NCBI GenBank assembly: GCA_937967805.1
Contig: CALBTC010000183.1
Coordinates: 1-17,339, forward strand
DNA: 17,339 nt
Source: an uncultured Anaerolineaceae bacterium
Lineage (GTDB): Bacteria; Chloroflexota; Anaerolineae; Promineifilales; Promineifilaceae
Direction of reading: 5' to 3'
The position numbers were made by a program, and so were the translations under genes. Below are positions 1 to 6,750 of the stretch, one piece after another. The notes beneath the pieces were generated by a model. The model was not told the origin of the DNA. It did not search any database and was given only the letters and a program-made list of their open reading frames with translations. Every line of letters begins with the position of its first letter. Within the stretch, counting starts at the first letter, position 1.

Positions 1-65
1 TAATGGATTTCTGTTGGGATAGAAATCAAGGATGTTGGCCAGCTGCTTTTTTTAACTAAAAAGTT

Positions 66-94
66 TTGCATGCTCATAGAACTACCAGTATATG
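66..94 (+). promoter_or_regulatory. weak candidate sigma70-type promoter before the ABC exporter
   Basis: TTGCAT (66-71) and TATATG (89-94) are separated by 17 bp, just upstream of the ABC exporter gene. Each hexamer matches the consensus at only 3 or 4 of 6 positions, so this is suggestive only. The rest of bases 1-116 shows no gene that I can support. Confidence 0.2.
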
Positions 95-116
95 AACAAT
101 AGTTGCTTGGAAACCG

Positions 117-1949
117 TTGAAACAGATTTTTAGGCAAAAAAATCAGAAAAATTATATAGTTGCCATCCTAAAGCAAAGAGATGAAATTTTGAGTGAATTT
201 GACGTTAATAGATCACACCAGACTGACCAAAGTACCACCACTCGCTGGGTTTTATCCCATCTTTCTCATCATAAATTATTGTTTGCAAGCATGTTGATCG
301 GTGCGTTTGGCAATGCGGCGCTGGCGGCGGTGGTACCGGTGCTTATTGGCCGGGCGTTTGATGCTGCTCTGGAAACGCCGCCTGATTTGCCCCTGATAGG
401 CTGGCTGGCGTTGGGCGTCATTGGCAGCCAATCGGTGCGGGCTGTGTTGCAGTTGGGGCGGAATTTTTCCAGCGCAGTGATGGGCGAACGGCTGGAGCGC
501 GACATGCGAGAGGAGCTGTATGTTAGCCTGTTGGGCAAAAGCACCGCCTTTCATGATTCGCAGCCCGTGGGCGACACCATGGCCCGAGCCACAAACGATG
601 TCCATGAGGTTAATCTCATGATGAACCCTGGGGTCAATTTGGTGGCCGGTTCGGCTAATTTTATGATTATGCCGCTGCTGGTTGCGCCGAGCTATCATCC
701 ACAATTGGCGGCTGCGCCTTTGTTTTTTATCGTGACCTATATTTTGGCGGTGATGCGTTATTTGAAGGTTCTGCAAGGCGTTGCCGACCAGGTGCGGCAG
801 GCGTTTGGCAATATGAACAGCCGGCTCGCCGAGGCCATCGACGGCATTGAGCTGGTTAAGAGTACCGCCCAGGAAGTGCAGGAAATTGGCCTGTTTAATG
901 ACAATGCCACCGGCTACCGGGATGCGGCCGTAGAGCAGGGCAAGATTGAAGCCCGTTTTTTACCGCTGCTGCTGCTGGGCATAACCTATGGCATTGGCTT
1001 TATGCACGCACTTTATCTGTTCCAGCAGGGGCAAATTGCGGTGGGGGATGTGGTTGGCTACATGGGGCTGCTGGCGCTGTTTGGCTTTCCCACTTTCATT
1101 TCTTTGCTGGCCTATTCGCGCGTATCGCTGGGTTTAGCCGGGGCGCGGCGCATTTTGGAGCTGATGAACAGAGAGACGCTGCTGGATGAAAACGCGGCGG
1201 GCCTTCAGGCAGAAATCAGGGGGGCGGTGCAATTTGACAACGTTACGTTTGGTTATGTGGGCGCGTCACCCGTGCTGCAAGAGATTGATTTCAGCATTGA
1301 GCCGGGGCAAACGGTGGCCATCGTGGGCCAGACGGGATCGGGCAAGAGTACGTTGGCCAAGCTGATTAACCGGACATATGATGTGACGGACGGCCGTCTC
1401 CTCATAGACGGCGTCGACGTGCGCGACTGGAACCTGGCGGCGCTGCGGCGGCAAATTTCCATTATTGAGCAGGACATCTTCCTCTTTTCGCGCACCGTCG
1501 GAGAGAATATTGCTTTTGGTTGCCCCGGCGCCACGCAGGCGATGATTGAAGAGGCAGCCAAAGCAGCCCAGGCGCACGATTTCATCCTGAACTTTAAGGA
1601 TGGGTATGAAACGGTAATTGGCGAGCGGGGTGTAACGCTTTCCGGCGGGCAGCGGCAGCGGCTGGCGCTGGCGCGGGCCTTCCTCACCCGGCCACGCATC
1701 CTCATATTGGATGATTCCACCAGCGCGGTGGACAGCGCCACGGAGGACCAGATTCAGCAGGCGATTGTGCGCGCCGCCGCCAACCAGACCACCATTTTGA
1801 TCACCCACCGGCTGTCCCAGATTCGCTGGGCAGACAAGGTGGTGGTGATGCGCAAGGGGCATATGGAAGAGGTAGGCACGCATGAGGAGCTGATGGCCAG
1901 TTCGGTAGCCTATCGACGTATTTTTGAGCAGTACGAGGCAATTGAGTAA
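117..1949 (+). CDS. ABC exporter half-transporter (fused TMD-NBD), MdlB/MsbA-like
   Basis: ATP-driven exporter subunit with a membrane domain fused to a nucleotide-binding domain; the substrate cannot be told. The hydrophobic TMD spans about residues 50-345. The NBD has Walker [10 protein letters not shown] (404-412), Q-loop Gln452, signature LSGGQ (508-512), Walker B ILILDD (528-533) and switch His564. The residue after Walker B, normally the catalytic Glu, is Asp533 (LDDSTSAVD). This is typical of one member of heterodimeric exporters with a degenerate ATP site, so a partner half-transporter is expected; none is in this window. The TTG at 117 lacks a clear Shine-Dalgarno. The first 30-40 residues are unusual for the family, so a later start (TTG 189 or ATG 291) is possible. 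The family assignment is very secure, the start is not. Confidence 0.93.
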   Translation: MKQIFRQKNQKNYIVAILKQRDEILSEFDVNRSHQTDQSTTTRWVLSHLSHHKLLFASMLIGAFGNAALAAVVPVLIGRAFDAALETPPDLPLIGWLALGVIGSQSVRAVLQLGRNFSSAVMGERLERDMREELYVSLLGKSTAFHDSQPVGDTMARATNDVHEVNLMMNPGVNLVAGSANFMIMPLLVAPSYHPQLAAAPLFFIVTYILAVMRYLKVLQGVADQVRQAFGNMNSRLAEAIDGIELVKSTAQEVQEIGLFNDNATGYRDAAVEQGKIEARFLPLLLLGITYGIGFMHALYLFQQGQIAVGDVVGYMGLLALFGFPTFISLLAYSRVSLGLAGARRILELMNRETLLDENAAGLQAEIRGAVQFDNVTFGYVGASPVLQEIDFSIEPGQTVAIVGQTGSGKSTLAKLINRTYDVTDGRLLIDGVDVRDWNLAALRRQISIIEQDIFLFSRTVGENIAFGCPGATQAMIEEAAKAAQAHDFILNFKDGYETVIGERGVTLSGGQRQRLALARAFLTRPRILILDDSTSAVDSATEDQIQQAIVRAAANQTTILITHRLSQIRWADKVVVMRKGHMEEVGTHEELMASSVAYRRIFEQYEAIE

Positions 1950-2049
1950 ACCGCCATATCTAAAACCATAGCCAAGACAAAACGGCGGTTTACTTCAGGA
2001 GAACAAAAGTACAGCCCCTTTGAACCGCTTTTGCAAAGTTTTGTTCTCC
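1947..2049 (+). repeat. two consecutive perfect inverted repeats between the ABC exporter and the 73-aa gene
   Basis: TAAACCGCC (1947-1955, including the exporter stop codon) pairs with GGCGGTTTA (1984-1992): 9 bp, 28-nt loop. GGAGAACAAAA (1998-2008) pairs with TTTTGTTCTCC (2039-2049): 11 bp, 30-nt loop, ending one base before the Shine-Dalgarno of the next gene. The first has no T-tract after it, so it is not a classical terminator. They could be a processing or attenuation structure, or the edges of a small element. Confidence 0.6.
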
Positions 2050-2059
2050 AAGGAGGCGT

Positions 2060-2281
2060 ATGAAACCGCTCGTTTATTATTGTCGCTGGCATGAGGCCAG
2101 TTTGCGCTTGAGGGGGCGAGATGAAACGGCCGTGTGGGGTCATCTCGTTTACAATGCCAAAACCGAGCAAGAGGAGCTGCAAGAATTCCGCTTTGAGCTA
2201 AAAACGTGGCGGCTTACCCTGCAAACGCCAGACGGCGAAGAAACGCTTCAGTTAGATGAAATGGGAACTGTACAACATTGA
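2060..2281 (+). CDS. 73-aa hypothetical protein
   Basis: Small soluble protein of unrecognised family. It has an alternating hydrophobic/polar pattern suggesting beta strands (for example VWGHLVYNA, and FRFELKTWRLTLQT at about residues 44-57) and an acidic C-terminus. There is no signal peptide or membrane segment. A full-consensus AAGGAGG (2050-2056) lies only 3 nt before the ATG, a tight spacing. That Shine-Dalgarno, the reasonable composition and its position downstream of the exporter favour a real gene. The upstream 11-bp inverted repeat abuts the ribosome-binding site and could influence translation. The antisense reading at 1910-2182 is less convincing because it lacks a comparable ribosome site. 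Confidence 0.55.
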   Translation: MKPLVYYCRWHEASLRLRGRDETAVWGHLVYNAKTEQEELQEFRFELKTWRLTLQTPDGEETLQLDEMGTVQH

Positions 2282-2284
2282 GGA

Positions 2285-2421
2285 TGTCATGCTGAGAGCC
2301 TGTGCTGAGCTTGCCGAAGTATCCCTATAGCGTGCAAATAGGGGAATGTCTTGCCAATACAGATGGGCCATGCTTCTGCTCAATGTGTCTAGAAAGATTC
2401 TTCGCTGCGCTCAGAATGACA
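2285..2421. repeat. MITE-like non-coding element with 12-bp terminal inverted repeats
   Basis: TGTCATGCTGAG (2285-2296) and CTCAGAATGACA (2410-2421) are inverted repeats matching at 11 of 12 positions and bound a 137-bp non-coding segment. The right end, GATTCTTCGC...AATGACA (2396-2421), recurs at 11412-11437 with 24 of 26 bases identical. The interior (CTGAGCTTGCCGAAGTATCC) resembles the same short-repeat family. A small plus-strand reading through it is an artefact of the repeat. Confidence 0.6.
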
Positions 2422-2498
2422 ATTTGAGTTTGTTGTGCTTGACGAAAAGAGGCATCCTTCAAAGCACATCTGTCGGAGGTATTGCTTTAGACGGTAGT

Positions 2499-3029
2499 TC
2501 AACCGGATTCTTGGCAAAGTTGTTTTAGCCACTGTTTTGTCTTGCGGGGTGTTTGGTGGTGAATCCACGTGAGATGCGGGTAGGGGGTCTCTTGCATAAG
2601 GGTGGTGTATTTTTGCCGCCGACGGCCGTGTGTTTGGTGAATCCAGAAAAACAGGGAATCTTTGGACAAAAACTGCCCACGAAACGTTTCCCTGTTACCG
2701 TTCCACAACTTCTGGCGCAAAAAGACGCGCCGAAACGCCCGCCGCACCATCCGCCAATAGCAAACCCAAATCGAGTAATCGAGCCAGACGATGGTGTCGG
2801 CCTGTGACCAGATGATTGGGCGCACGCGGCTGTAATTGCCATCGAGTACCCAACACGGCCGTTCCACCGCCTGCGCCACTTTCTGGGCAAAATCAGGCAC
2901 CTCCGTCCAGTTCGGCCCCCAATGCAGGCTGTCCAGCTCAATGTGTGGATAACCCAGGCAGACGGCTAACTGCTGCGCCAAGGTTGTCTTGCCCGATCCA
3001 CTTGTGCCCACCACGACAATGCGTTCCAT
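2499..3029 (-). CDS. P-loop NTPase, adenylate-kinase-like / FlaR (topology modulation) family
   Basis: Small nucleotide-binding protein of 176 aa, about the usual length for the family. It has Walker A GTSGSGKTT (8-16), an ELDSLHW motif (31-37), the conserved VLDGNYSRVR segment (61-70) and an arginine-rich LID-like stretch (about 92-115). These features match proteins annotated as adenylate kinase or DNA topology modulation protein FlaR. The real substrate is unknown, and a small-molecule kinase is the likeliest role. It lies 68 bp downstream of rel on the same strand and may be co-transcribed. The ATG at 3029 has no well-spaced Shine-Dalgarno (GAGGAG is about 17 nt upstream), but no better in-frame start is visible. 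Confidence 0.85.
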   Translation of the reverse strand: MERIVVVGTSGSGKTTLAQQLAVCLGYPHIELDSLHWGPNWTEVPDFAQKVAQAVERPCWVLDGNYSRVRPIIWSQADTIVWLDYSIWVCYWRMVRRAFRRVFLRQKLWNGNRETFRGQFLSKDSLFFWIHQTHGRRRQKYTTLMQETPYPHLTWIHHQTPRKTKQWLKQLCQESG

Positions 3030-3062
3030 CTTGCAGGTGTGTCTAACTCCTCTGGCAAGTTA

Positions 3063-3090
3063 ACTGATTACTGGTTACCGATTACTGATC
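3063..3090. repeat. degenerate heptamer tandem repeat
   Basis: Four 7-bp units in a row, ACTGATT / ACTGGTT / ACCGATT / ACTGATC, followed by ACC. They fill most of the 68-bp gap between rel and the kinase-like gene. The units differ from each other by one or two bases. The function is unknown. Confidence 0.6.
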
Positions 3091-3097
3091 ACCGCTT

Positions 3098-5338
3098 TTA
3101 CCAGCGCTGCCGATACGCCTCCACCACGTTGGGCAGCGATTCCAATTTTTGCAGCAGCCAGTTGAGCTGCTCTAAACTTTTTACCTCTACCACCAGCGAA
3201 ATGGTCATGATATTGCCGACCGAGGTGGTTTTGGTCTTGGGCGTGTTAATTTTTTGGCCGCGCAGAATGGCCACAATTTCTTCGATGATGTTGGGCCGGC
3301 GGTATGCTTTGAGCACGATGGGGATGGGATAAACGGCCGCATCATTCCCCCACTCCACGGCAATCAGCCGCTCCGGTTCAGAAATGTTTTGCACTTGTAC
3401 GCAATCGGAACGATGAATGGTCACGCCCTGGCCGCGGGTGATGAAGCCGGTGATGGGCTCCGGCGGAATGGGCTGGCAGCATTTGGCCATGCGCGTGTAC
3501 AGGCCGCCGATGCCGGAAATGGTGAGCCCTTTCTCTTTTTGTGGGGTTTGTAGGAGCAACGGCCGTAACTCATCATCCGGATGCAGATTTTTTTCCATCA
3601 GGGCGATGGCCCCGCTGATTTGCCGGCTTTGAATGTCGCCAAAGCCGACTTTGGCCAGGAACTGCTCTTCGTCGTCAAATTTGAGCGCCTTGGCAATGTC
3701 AGAAACGGTATGCACATCGGCCAGGCCCAGGCGGCGCAGTTCGCGCTCCACGACTTCACGACCTTGCAAGATGTTCTGCTCTCGCTCCTGGTTGCGGAAC
3801 CATTGCCGAATTTTGCTGCGGGTGCGGGCGCTGCCCGTGTAACCCAGGCTGGCGTTCATCCAGTCGCGGCTGGGGCCCCCGCGATTGGTGGTTAAAATGT
3901 CAACGCGTTCGCCCGACTTTAGCACATAATCCAGGCTGACCATCTTGCCGTTTACCCGCGCCCCCCGGCAGCGATGGCCAACTTCGGTGTGGATGGCGTA
4001 GGCAAAATCAATGGGCGTGGAGCCGGCGGGCAGGTCGATGACGTCCCCTTTAGGTGTGAAAACGTAAATGCGCTCGGCCAGGATTTCATGTTCCAGCAGA
4101 TCGTCATCGTCATCACGCTCTTCGTCTTGCAGTGTGGCCAGCAGTTCACGCAGGCTGTCGATGCGCTTTTTGACGGAGCTGGCGATCTTGCCGCCCTCTT
4201 CTTTGTAGGCCCAATGGGCTGCCACCCCTTTTTCGGCTTCGTCGTGCATGCGGCGGGTGCGGATTTGCACTTCCAGGTTTTCGCCGGTTTTAGTGTCGAT
4301 AACGGCCGTATGCAGCGATTGATACCCATTGGCTTTGGGGGCGGCAATGTAATCGTCAAACTCGCGCGGGATGGGCTGCCACATGCTGTGGACCAATCCC
4401 AGCGCCTGGTAACACAGGTATCTATCTTCTTCTTCTTTTTCTTTGATGTTTTTTTTGTCGTAGCTGGCTTTATCTTTTGGTTCCAAAATTACGCGCAGCG
4501 CCTGGATGTCGTAAATGTGATCAAAGTCGAGCCGCTTGCGCATCATTTTGCGGTAGATGGAATAAATATGTTTTGAGCGGCCGGTGACCGTGCCTTTTAA
4601 GCCACTTTCATGAATGGCGCGCTGCAATTTTTCCACCGCGCCTTCGATATTCTCCATTCGCTCTGCCCGCCGCGCTGCCAACTGGCTGGCGATTTCTTTA
4701 TATTTTTCTGGCTGCAGGTAGCGGAAGGCCAAATCTTCCAGTTCCCATTTGAGCTGCCAGATGCCCAGCCGGTTGGCCAGCGGTGCATAAATATTCATGG
4801 CCTCTTTGGCCACAATGGTGCGCTGCTCCGGTGGCAAGTTGCTGGCTTTACGTAAATCTTGCAGGCAGTCGGCCATGCGAATTAAAATGACGCGAATGTC
4901 CCCTTCAATTATGGCCAAAACGGCGCGGCGTACGCCTTCTAATGTTTTGCGGTCTGCTTCCGGATCGCGCAGCTTTTGGTATTGCTCTTCGCTGGCGTAA
5001 GCATAAAGGTGTTCTAGCCCTTTGATGAGCGCAGCCGGTTCCTCACCAAAATGGTGGCGAATGGTTTCCACAGTTTGACCGGTGTGGGGCAATAAGCTGT
5101 CGTGCAGCATGCTGGCGATGAGCGTTGGCGTATCTACACCAAGCTGGCTCAAGATGTGGGTGACGGCCAGGTCGTGTTCAATATACAGTTCGCCCGATTC
5201 CCGCTTACGGCCGTCGTGAATACGCGTGGCAAATTCATAAGCCTTCTGCACCTGCTGGGCCGTTTGCCCATTGGGCAGGTTTTTTAGCAGTTCAGAAATA
5301 GAAATGAGAGATATTTGGGTCATAGTGGCTACATGCAA
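3098..5338 (-). CDS. rel: long RelA/SpoT homologue, (p)ppGpp synthetase with altered HD hydrolase
   Basis: Makes the alarmone (p)ppGpp from ATP and GTP/GDP in the stringent response. Domains in order: HD hydrolase (about 30-170), synthetase (about 225-380; GRSKHIYSIYRKM at 253-265, FDDYIAAPKANGYQSLH at 327-343, EVQIRTRRMH at 356-365), TGS (424-484), CC/ZFD (MAKCCQP, GVTIHRSDC, about 617-646) and C-terminal ACT (about 670-746). Metal ligands His55, His79, Asp80 and Asp157 are present, but the HDxxED motif reads HDSLLP (79-84), so the Glu-Asp pair used in hydrolysis is missing. A Lys/Glu-rich insert of about 18 residues (288-306) interrupts the synthetase, and a run of Asp lies at 409-413. The TTG at 5338 has GGAG 8 nt upstream, within a hairpin; the ATG at 5323 is the alternative. 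Confidence 0.95.
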   Translation of the reverse strand: MHVATMTQISLISISELLKNLPNGQTAQQVQKAYEFATRIHDGRKRESGELYIEHDLAVTHILSQLGVDTPTLIASMLHDSLLPHTGQTVETIRHHFGEEPAALIKGLEHLYAYASEEQYQKLRDPEADRKTLEGVRRAVLAIIEGDIRVILIRMADCLQDLRKASNLPPEQRTIVAKEAMNIYAPLANRLGIWQLKWELEDLAFRYLQPEKYKEIASQLAARRAERMENIEGAVEKLQRAIHESGLKGTVTGRSKHIYSIYRKMMRKRLDFDHIYDIQALRVILEPKDKASYDKKNIKEKEEEDRYLCYQALGLVHSMWQPIPREFDDYIAAPKANGYQSLHTAVIDTKTGENLEVQIRTRRMHDEAEKGVAAHWAYKEEGGKIASSVKKRIDSLRELLATLQDEERDDDDDLLEHEILAERIYVFTPKGDVIDLPAGSTPIDFAYAIHTEVGHRCRGARVNGKMVSLDYVLKSGERVDILTTNRGGPSRDWMNASLGYTGSARTRSKIRQWFRNQEREQNILQGREVVERELRRLGLADVHTVSDIAKALKFDDEEQFLAKVGFGDIQSRQISGAIALMEKNLHPDDELRPLLLQTPQKEKGLTISGIGGLYTRMAKCCQPIPPEPITGFITRGQGVTIHRSDCVQVQNISEPERLIAVEWGNDAAVYPIPIVLKAYRRPNIIEEIVAILRGQKINTPKTKTTSVGNIMTISLVVEVKSLEQLNWLLQKLESLPNVVEAYRQRW

Positions 5339-5400
5339 AAAGGCGACTCCGCTGGGAGACGCCTGTCTGCAGATGGCTCGCGGAGCAAAAAAGTCGCCGG
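5336..5400 (-). terminator. hairpin plus T-run in the rel leader: terminator or attenuator
   Basis: Read on the minus strand, AGGCGTCTCC / GGAGTCGCCT (5341-5350 with 5355-5364, one A-A mismatch, GC-rich, 4-nt loop) is followed by TTTT (5340-5337). This fits an intrinsic terminator for the ytxH operon or a leader attenuator for rel. The 3' arm can instead pair with an upstream segment: plus-strand GGCGACT (5342-5348) is complementary to 5392-5398 and CCGC (5349-5352) to 5380-5383. The GGAG proposed for the TTG start of rel (5347-5350) lies inside the hairpin. Confidence 0.5.
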
Positions 5401-5416
5401 AGCCAAAGGATATACG

Positions 5417-5447
5417 GTTACAGACTCAGTTGTTTAGCAAATGTCAA
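5417..5447 (-). promoter_or_regulatory. possible rel promoter
   Basis: On the minus strand a perfect TTGACA (5447-5442) is followed 19 bp later by TGTAAC (5422-5417), which matches the -10 consensus at 4 of 6 positions. The spacing is at the long end. If real, it would give rel a leader of about 70-85 nt containing the hairpin structure. Confidence 0.25.
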
Positions 5448-5496
5448 GGAGATAAGGTTGGCTGCTTTGTCGGCGACGGTGGGATGGAAACGGCCG

Positions 5497-5871
5497 TTAT
5501 GCGTTGCTCCCGTCGGTTTCATCATTGTTGGTCATAGACCTCAACTGTGAAGTCTGTTCTTTTCCTTTATCCAAAACAATCCGCGCCTGTTCCTGCACAC
5601 GTCCCCCAACATCTTTTACTTGCTGACGCGTGCCGCTAAGGGCAGAGCCAGCCTTATCCAAATATTCCTGGCTGTAAGCGCCGGCGGATTCACGCACTTG
5701 CTGCACGCGGGCACCGCCAGTTTGCAGCAGCTCATTGCTCTTGCTTGCCAGCATCGAGCGGGTTTCTTCACCCGACTGCGGGGTTAAAATAATGGCAGTG
5801 GCAGCCCCGACGAGTCCACCGATAACAAATCCTGCTAAAAAAGCACCGAGATCATTTGAATTATCGCTCAT
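5497..5871 (-). CDS. YtxH-like small membrane-anchored protein
   Basis: A 124-aa protein with one glycine-rich membrane segment (about residues 9-29, GAFLAGFVIGGLVGAATAII) followed by LTPQSGEETR. That is the hallmark of the YtxH family (Gram-positive general-stress proteins of unknown biochemical role). The rest is a charged, Gln-rich, probably helical tail. The ATG at 5871 is preferred because AGGAG (5883-5879) lies 7 nt upstream; a longer reading to 5949 would run through the end of the preceding gene. The Shine-Dalgarno overlaps the upstream stop codon, so the two genes are tightly coupled. The TAA stop overlaps one of the ACGGCCGT octamers (5490-5497). Confidence 0.85.
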   Translation of the reverse strand: MSDNSNDLGAFLAGFVIGGLVGAATAIILTPQSGEETRSMLASKSNELLQTGGARVQQVRESAGAYSQEYLDKAGSALSGTRQQVKDVGGRVQEQARIVLDKGKEQTSQLRSMTNNDETDGSNA

Positions 5872-5881
5872 TTCTTTTCTC

Positions 5882-6340
5882 CTACCGGGGTAAATTGTTG
5901 CGCGGATTACCAAACAGGGATTTGATGGCCTGGCGGACGCCGGCCACATGGACTCTGGCGTCGGTGACCGGTTTGATGACGTTCTTACTCACAAAACTGG
6001 TCGTTCCGCGAATTGTTCCCACGGTTTCGTTCGTTTTCTCCAAAATGGGTTTAATTTCAAATTCCAACATATTCACCAGACGAATAATCATCAGCAGCAT
6101 AAACAGCAAGACAATGCCAAAGAGGCAAGATTCCAGGGCCAGGGCGATCAGCAGCACATCGCGCACGGCTTCGATGGTGGCTGCCTGGGTGCTGGCCAGC
6201 CAGACAATGCCCCAGACGGCACCAACCAGCAGAGTCAGCGCCAGAATGACGGCCAGGGCGATGTAAACGGGTTTGACAGAGATTAGCTTTTTCTGTTCCG
6301 GCGCAGGGCCAGAGGTGGTTGTATACGTCGGGCTATCCAA
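5882..6340 (-). CDS. two-TM membrane protein of unknown function
   Basis: I do not recognise a named family; the layout loosely resembles DUF948-type proteins often found next to YtxH. A Pro/Thr-rich N-terminus is followed by two hydrophobic segments (about residues 24-45 and 57-84 from the TTG at 6340) and an amphipathic C-terminus rich in Thr, Val and Lys. The reading frame is open up to 6436, but a good minus-strand promoter lies at 6390-6418, so starts upstream of it would not be transcribed from that promoter. The TTG at 6340 is the first usable start after it, with AGGAG (6358-6354) 13 nt away, which is long. The start is therefore uncertain. Its stop lies 10 bp before the YtxH-like gene. 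Confidence 0.72.
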   Translation of the reverse strand: MDSPTYTTTSGPAPEQKKLISVKPVYIALAVILALTLLVGAVWGIVWLASTQAATIEAVRDVLLIALALESCLFGIVLLFMLLMIIRLVNMLEFEIKPILEKTNETVGTIRGTTSFVSKNVIKPVTDARVHVAGVRQAIKSLFGNPRNNLPR

Positions 6341-6389
6341 TGTGGATGTCTTGCTCCTAATTTGGGTTTCTGTTGGAAAATGTACGGCA

Positions 6390-6418
6390 AGTATAGCATC
6401 AAAGCACAACGGCTTCAA
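6390..6418 (-). promoter_or_regulatory. sigma70-type promoter of the membrane protein / ytxH operon
   Basis: On the minus strand TTGAAG (6418-6413) and TATACT (6395-6390) are separated by exactly 17 bp. They match the consensus at 4 of 6 and 5 of 6 positions. Transcription would start near 6383, about 40 nt before the TTG at 6340. It is the clearest canonical promoter in the window. Confidence 0.6.
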
Positions 6419-6477
6419 AGTAGAGGCCCATTCCAACAGGTTTTTCAGCAGTTAAAAACAATGGGACGCTCATCTGG

Positions 6478-6750
6478 TTAAGTAACGGCCGTATCCCCCG
6501 CCAACCATCGACTGATAATCAACGCCACCCAGGCCCCCACGCTGGCGCTGAAAAGCTGCAAAGCGCCCAGGCGCAGCCAGTTGAGGTTGATCAGGTCGCC
6601 CACGACGTGCCCCAGGGCAAAGCCAATCCAGGCGGCCACCAAGTAGAGAATGATGCGCCGCGCCGGGCCGCCCAGCAGCAAGTGAAAGCCTGCGCCGTAC
6701 GCGGTGGCCAGCAAAAATCCGAGAATAAGGCCGGAAGCAGCAGTGGTCAT
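6478..6750 (-). CDS. 90-aa integral membrane protein, translationally coupled to mnmA
   Basis: Small hydrophobic protein with three predicted membrane segments (about residues 5-22, 30-48 and 60-82, starting at MTTAASGLILGFLLATAYG). The family is unrecognised. The ATG at 6750-6748 overlaps the mnmA stop as ATGA, which decides the start; the longer reading to 6810 would sit entirely inside mnmA. The overlap implies co-translation with mnmA, but nothing in the sequence suggests a role in tRNA thiolation, and it may simply be a linked gene. The final codons run through an ACGGCCGT octamer at 6485-6492. No strong terminator is visible downstream. Confidence 0.75.
   Translation of the reverse strand: MTTAASGLILGFLLATAYGAGFHLLLGGPARRIILYLVAAWIGFALGHVVGDLINLNWLRLGALQLFSASVGAWVALIISRWLAGDTAVT

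Noticed and set aside
2346..2528. 60-codon plus-strand reading frame
   Set aside because: It runs through the MITE-like repeat and into the 3' end of the minus-strand kinase gene, has no ribosome site, and its KILRCAQNDN segment is just translated repeat.
3254..4576. Long plus-strand frames opposite rel (for example 3974-4576)
   Set aside because: They are shadows of a strongly conserved minus-strand gene, with no family resemblance of their own.
5336..5447. Known riboswitch (c-di-AMP, GEMM or ykkC type) or T-box in the rel leader
   Set aside because: I could not match any conserved core motif of these classes; only the hairpins are supported.
5872..5949. N-terminal extension of the YtxH-like protein
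   Set aside because: It overlaps the end of the preceding gene, while the ATG at 5871 has a well-placed AGGAG and matches the family's usual N-terminus.
6341..6436. N-terminal extension of the two-TM membrane protein up to the TTG at 6436
   Set aside because: A good 17-bp-spaced promoter lies at 6390-6418 inside this stretch, and no ribosome site precedes 6436.
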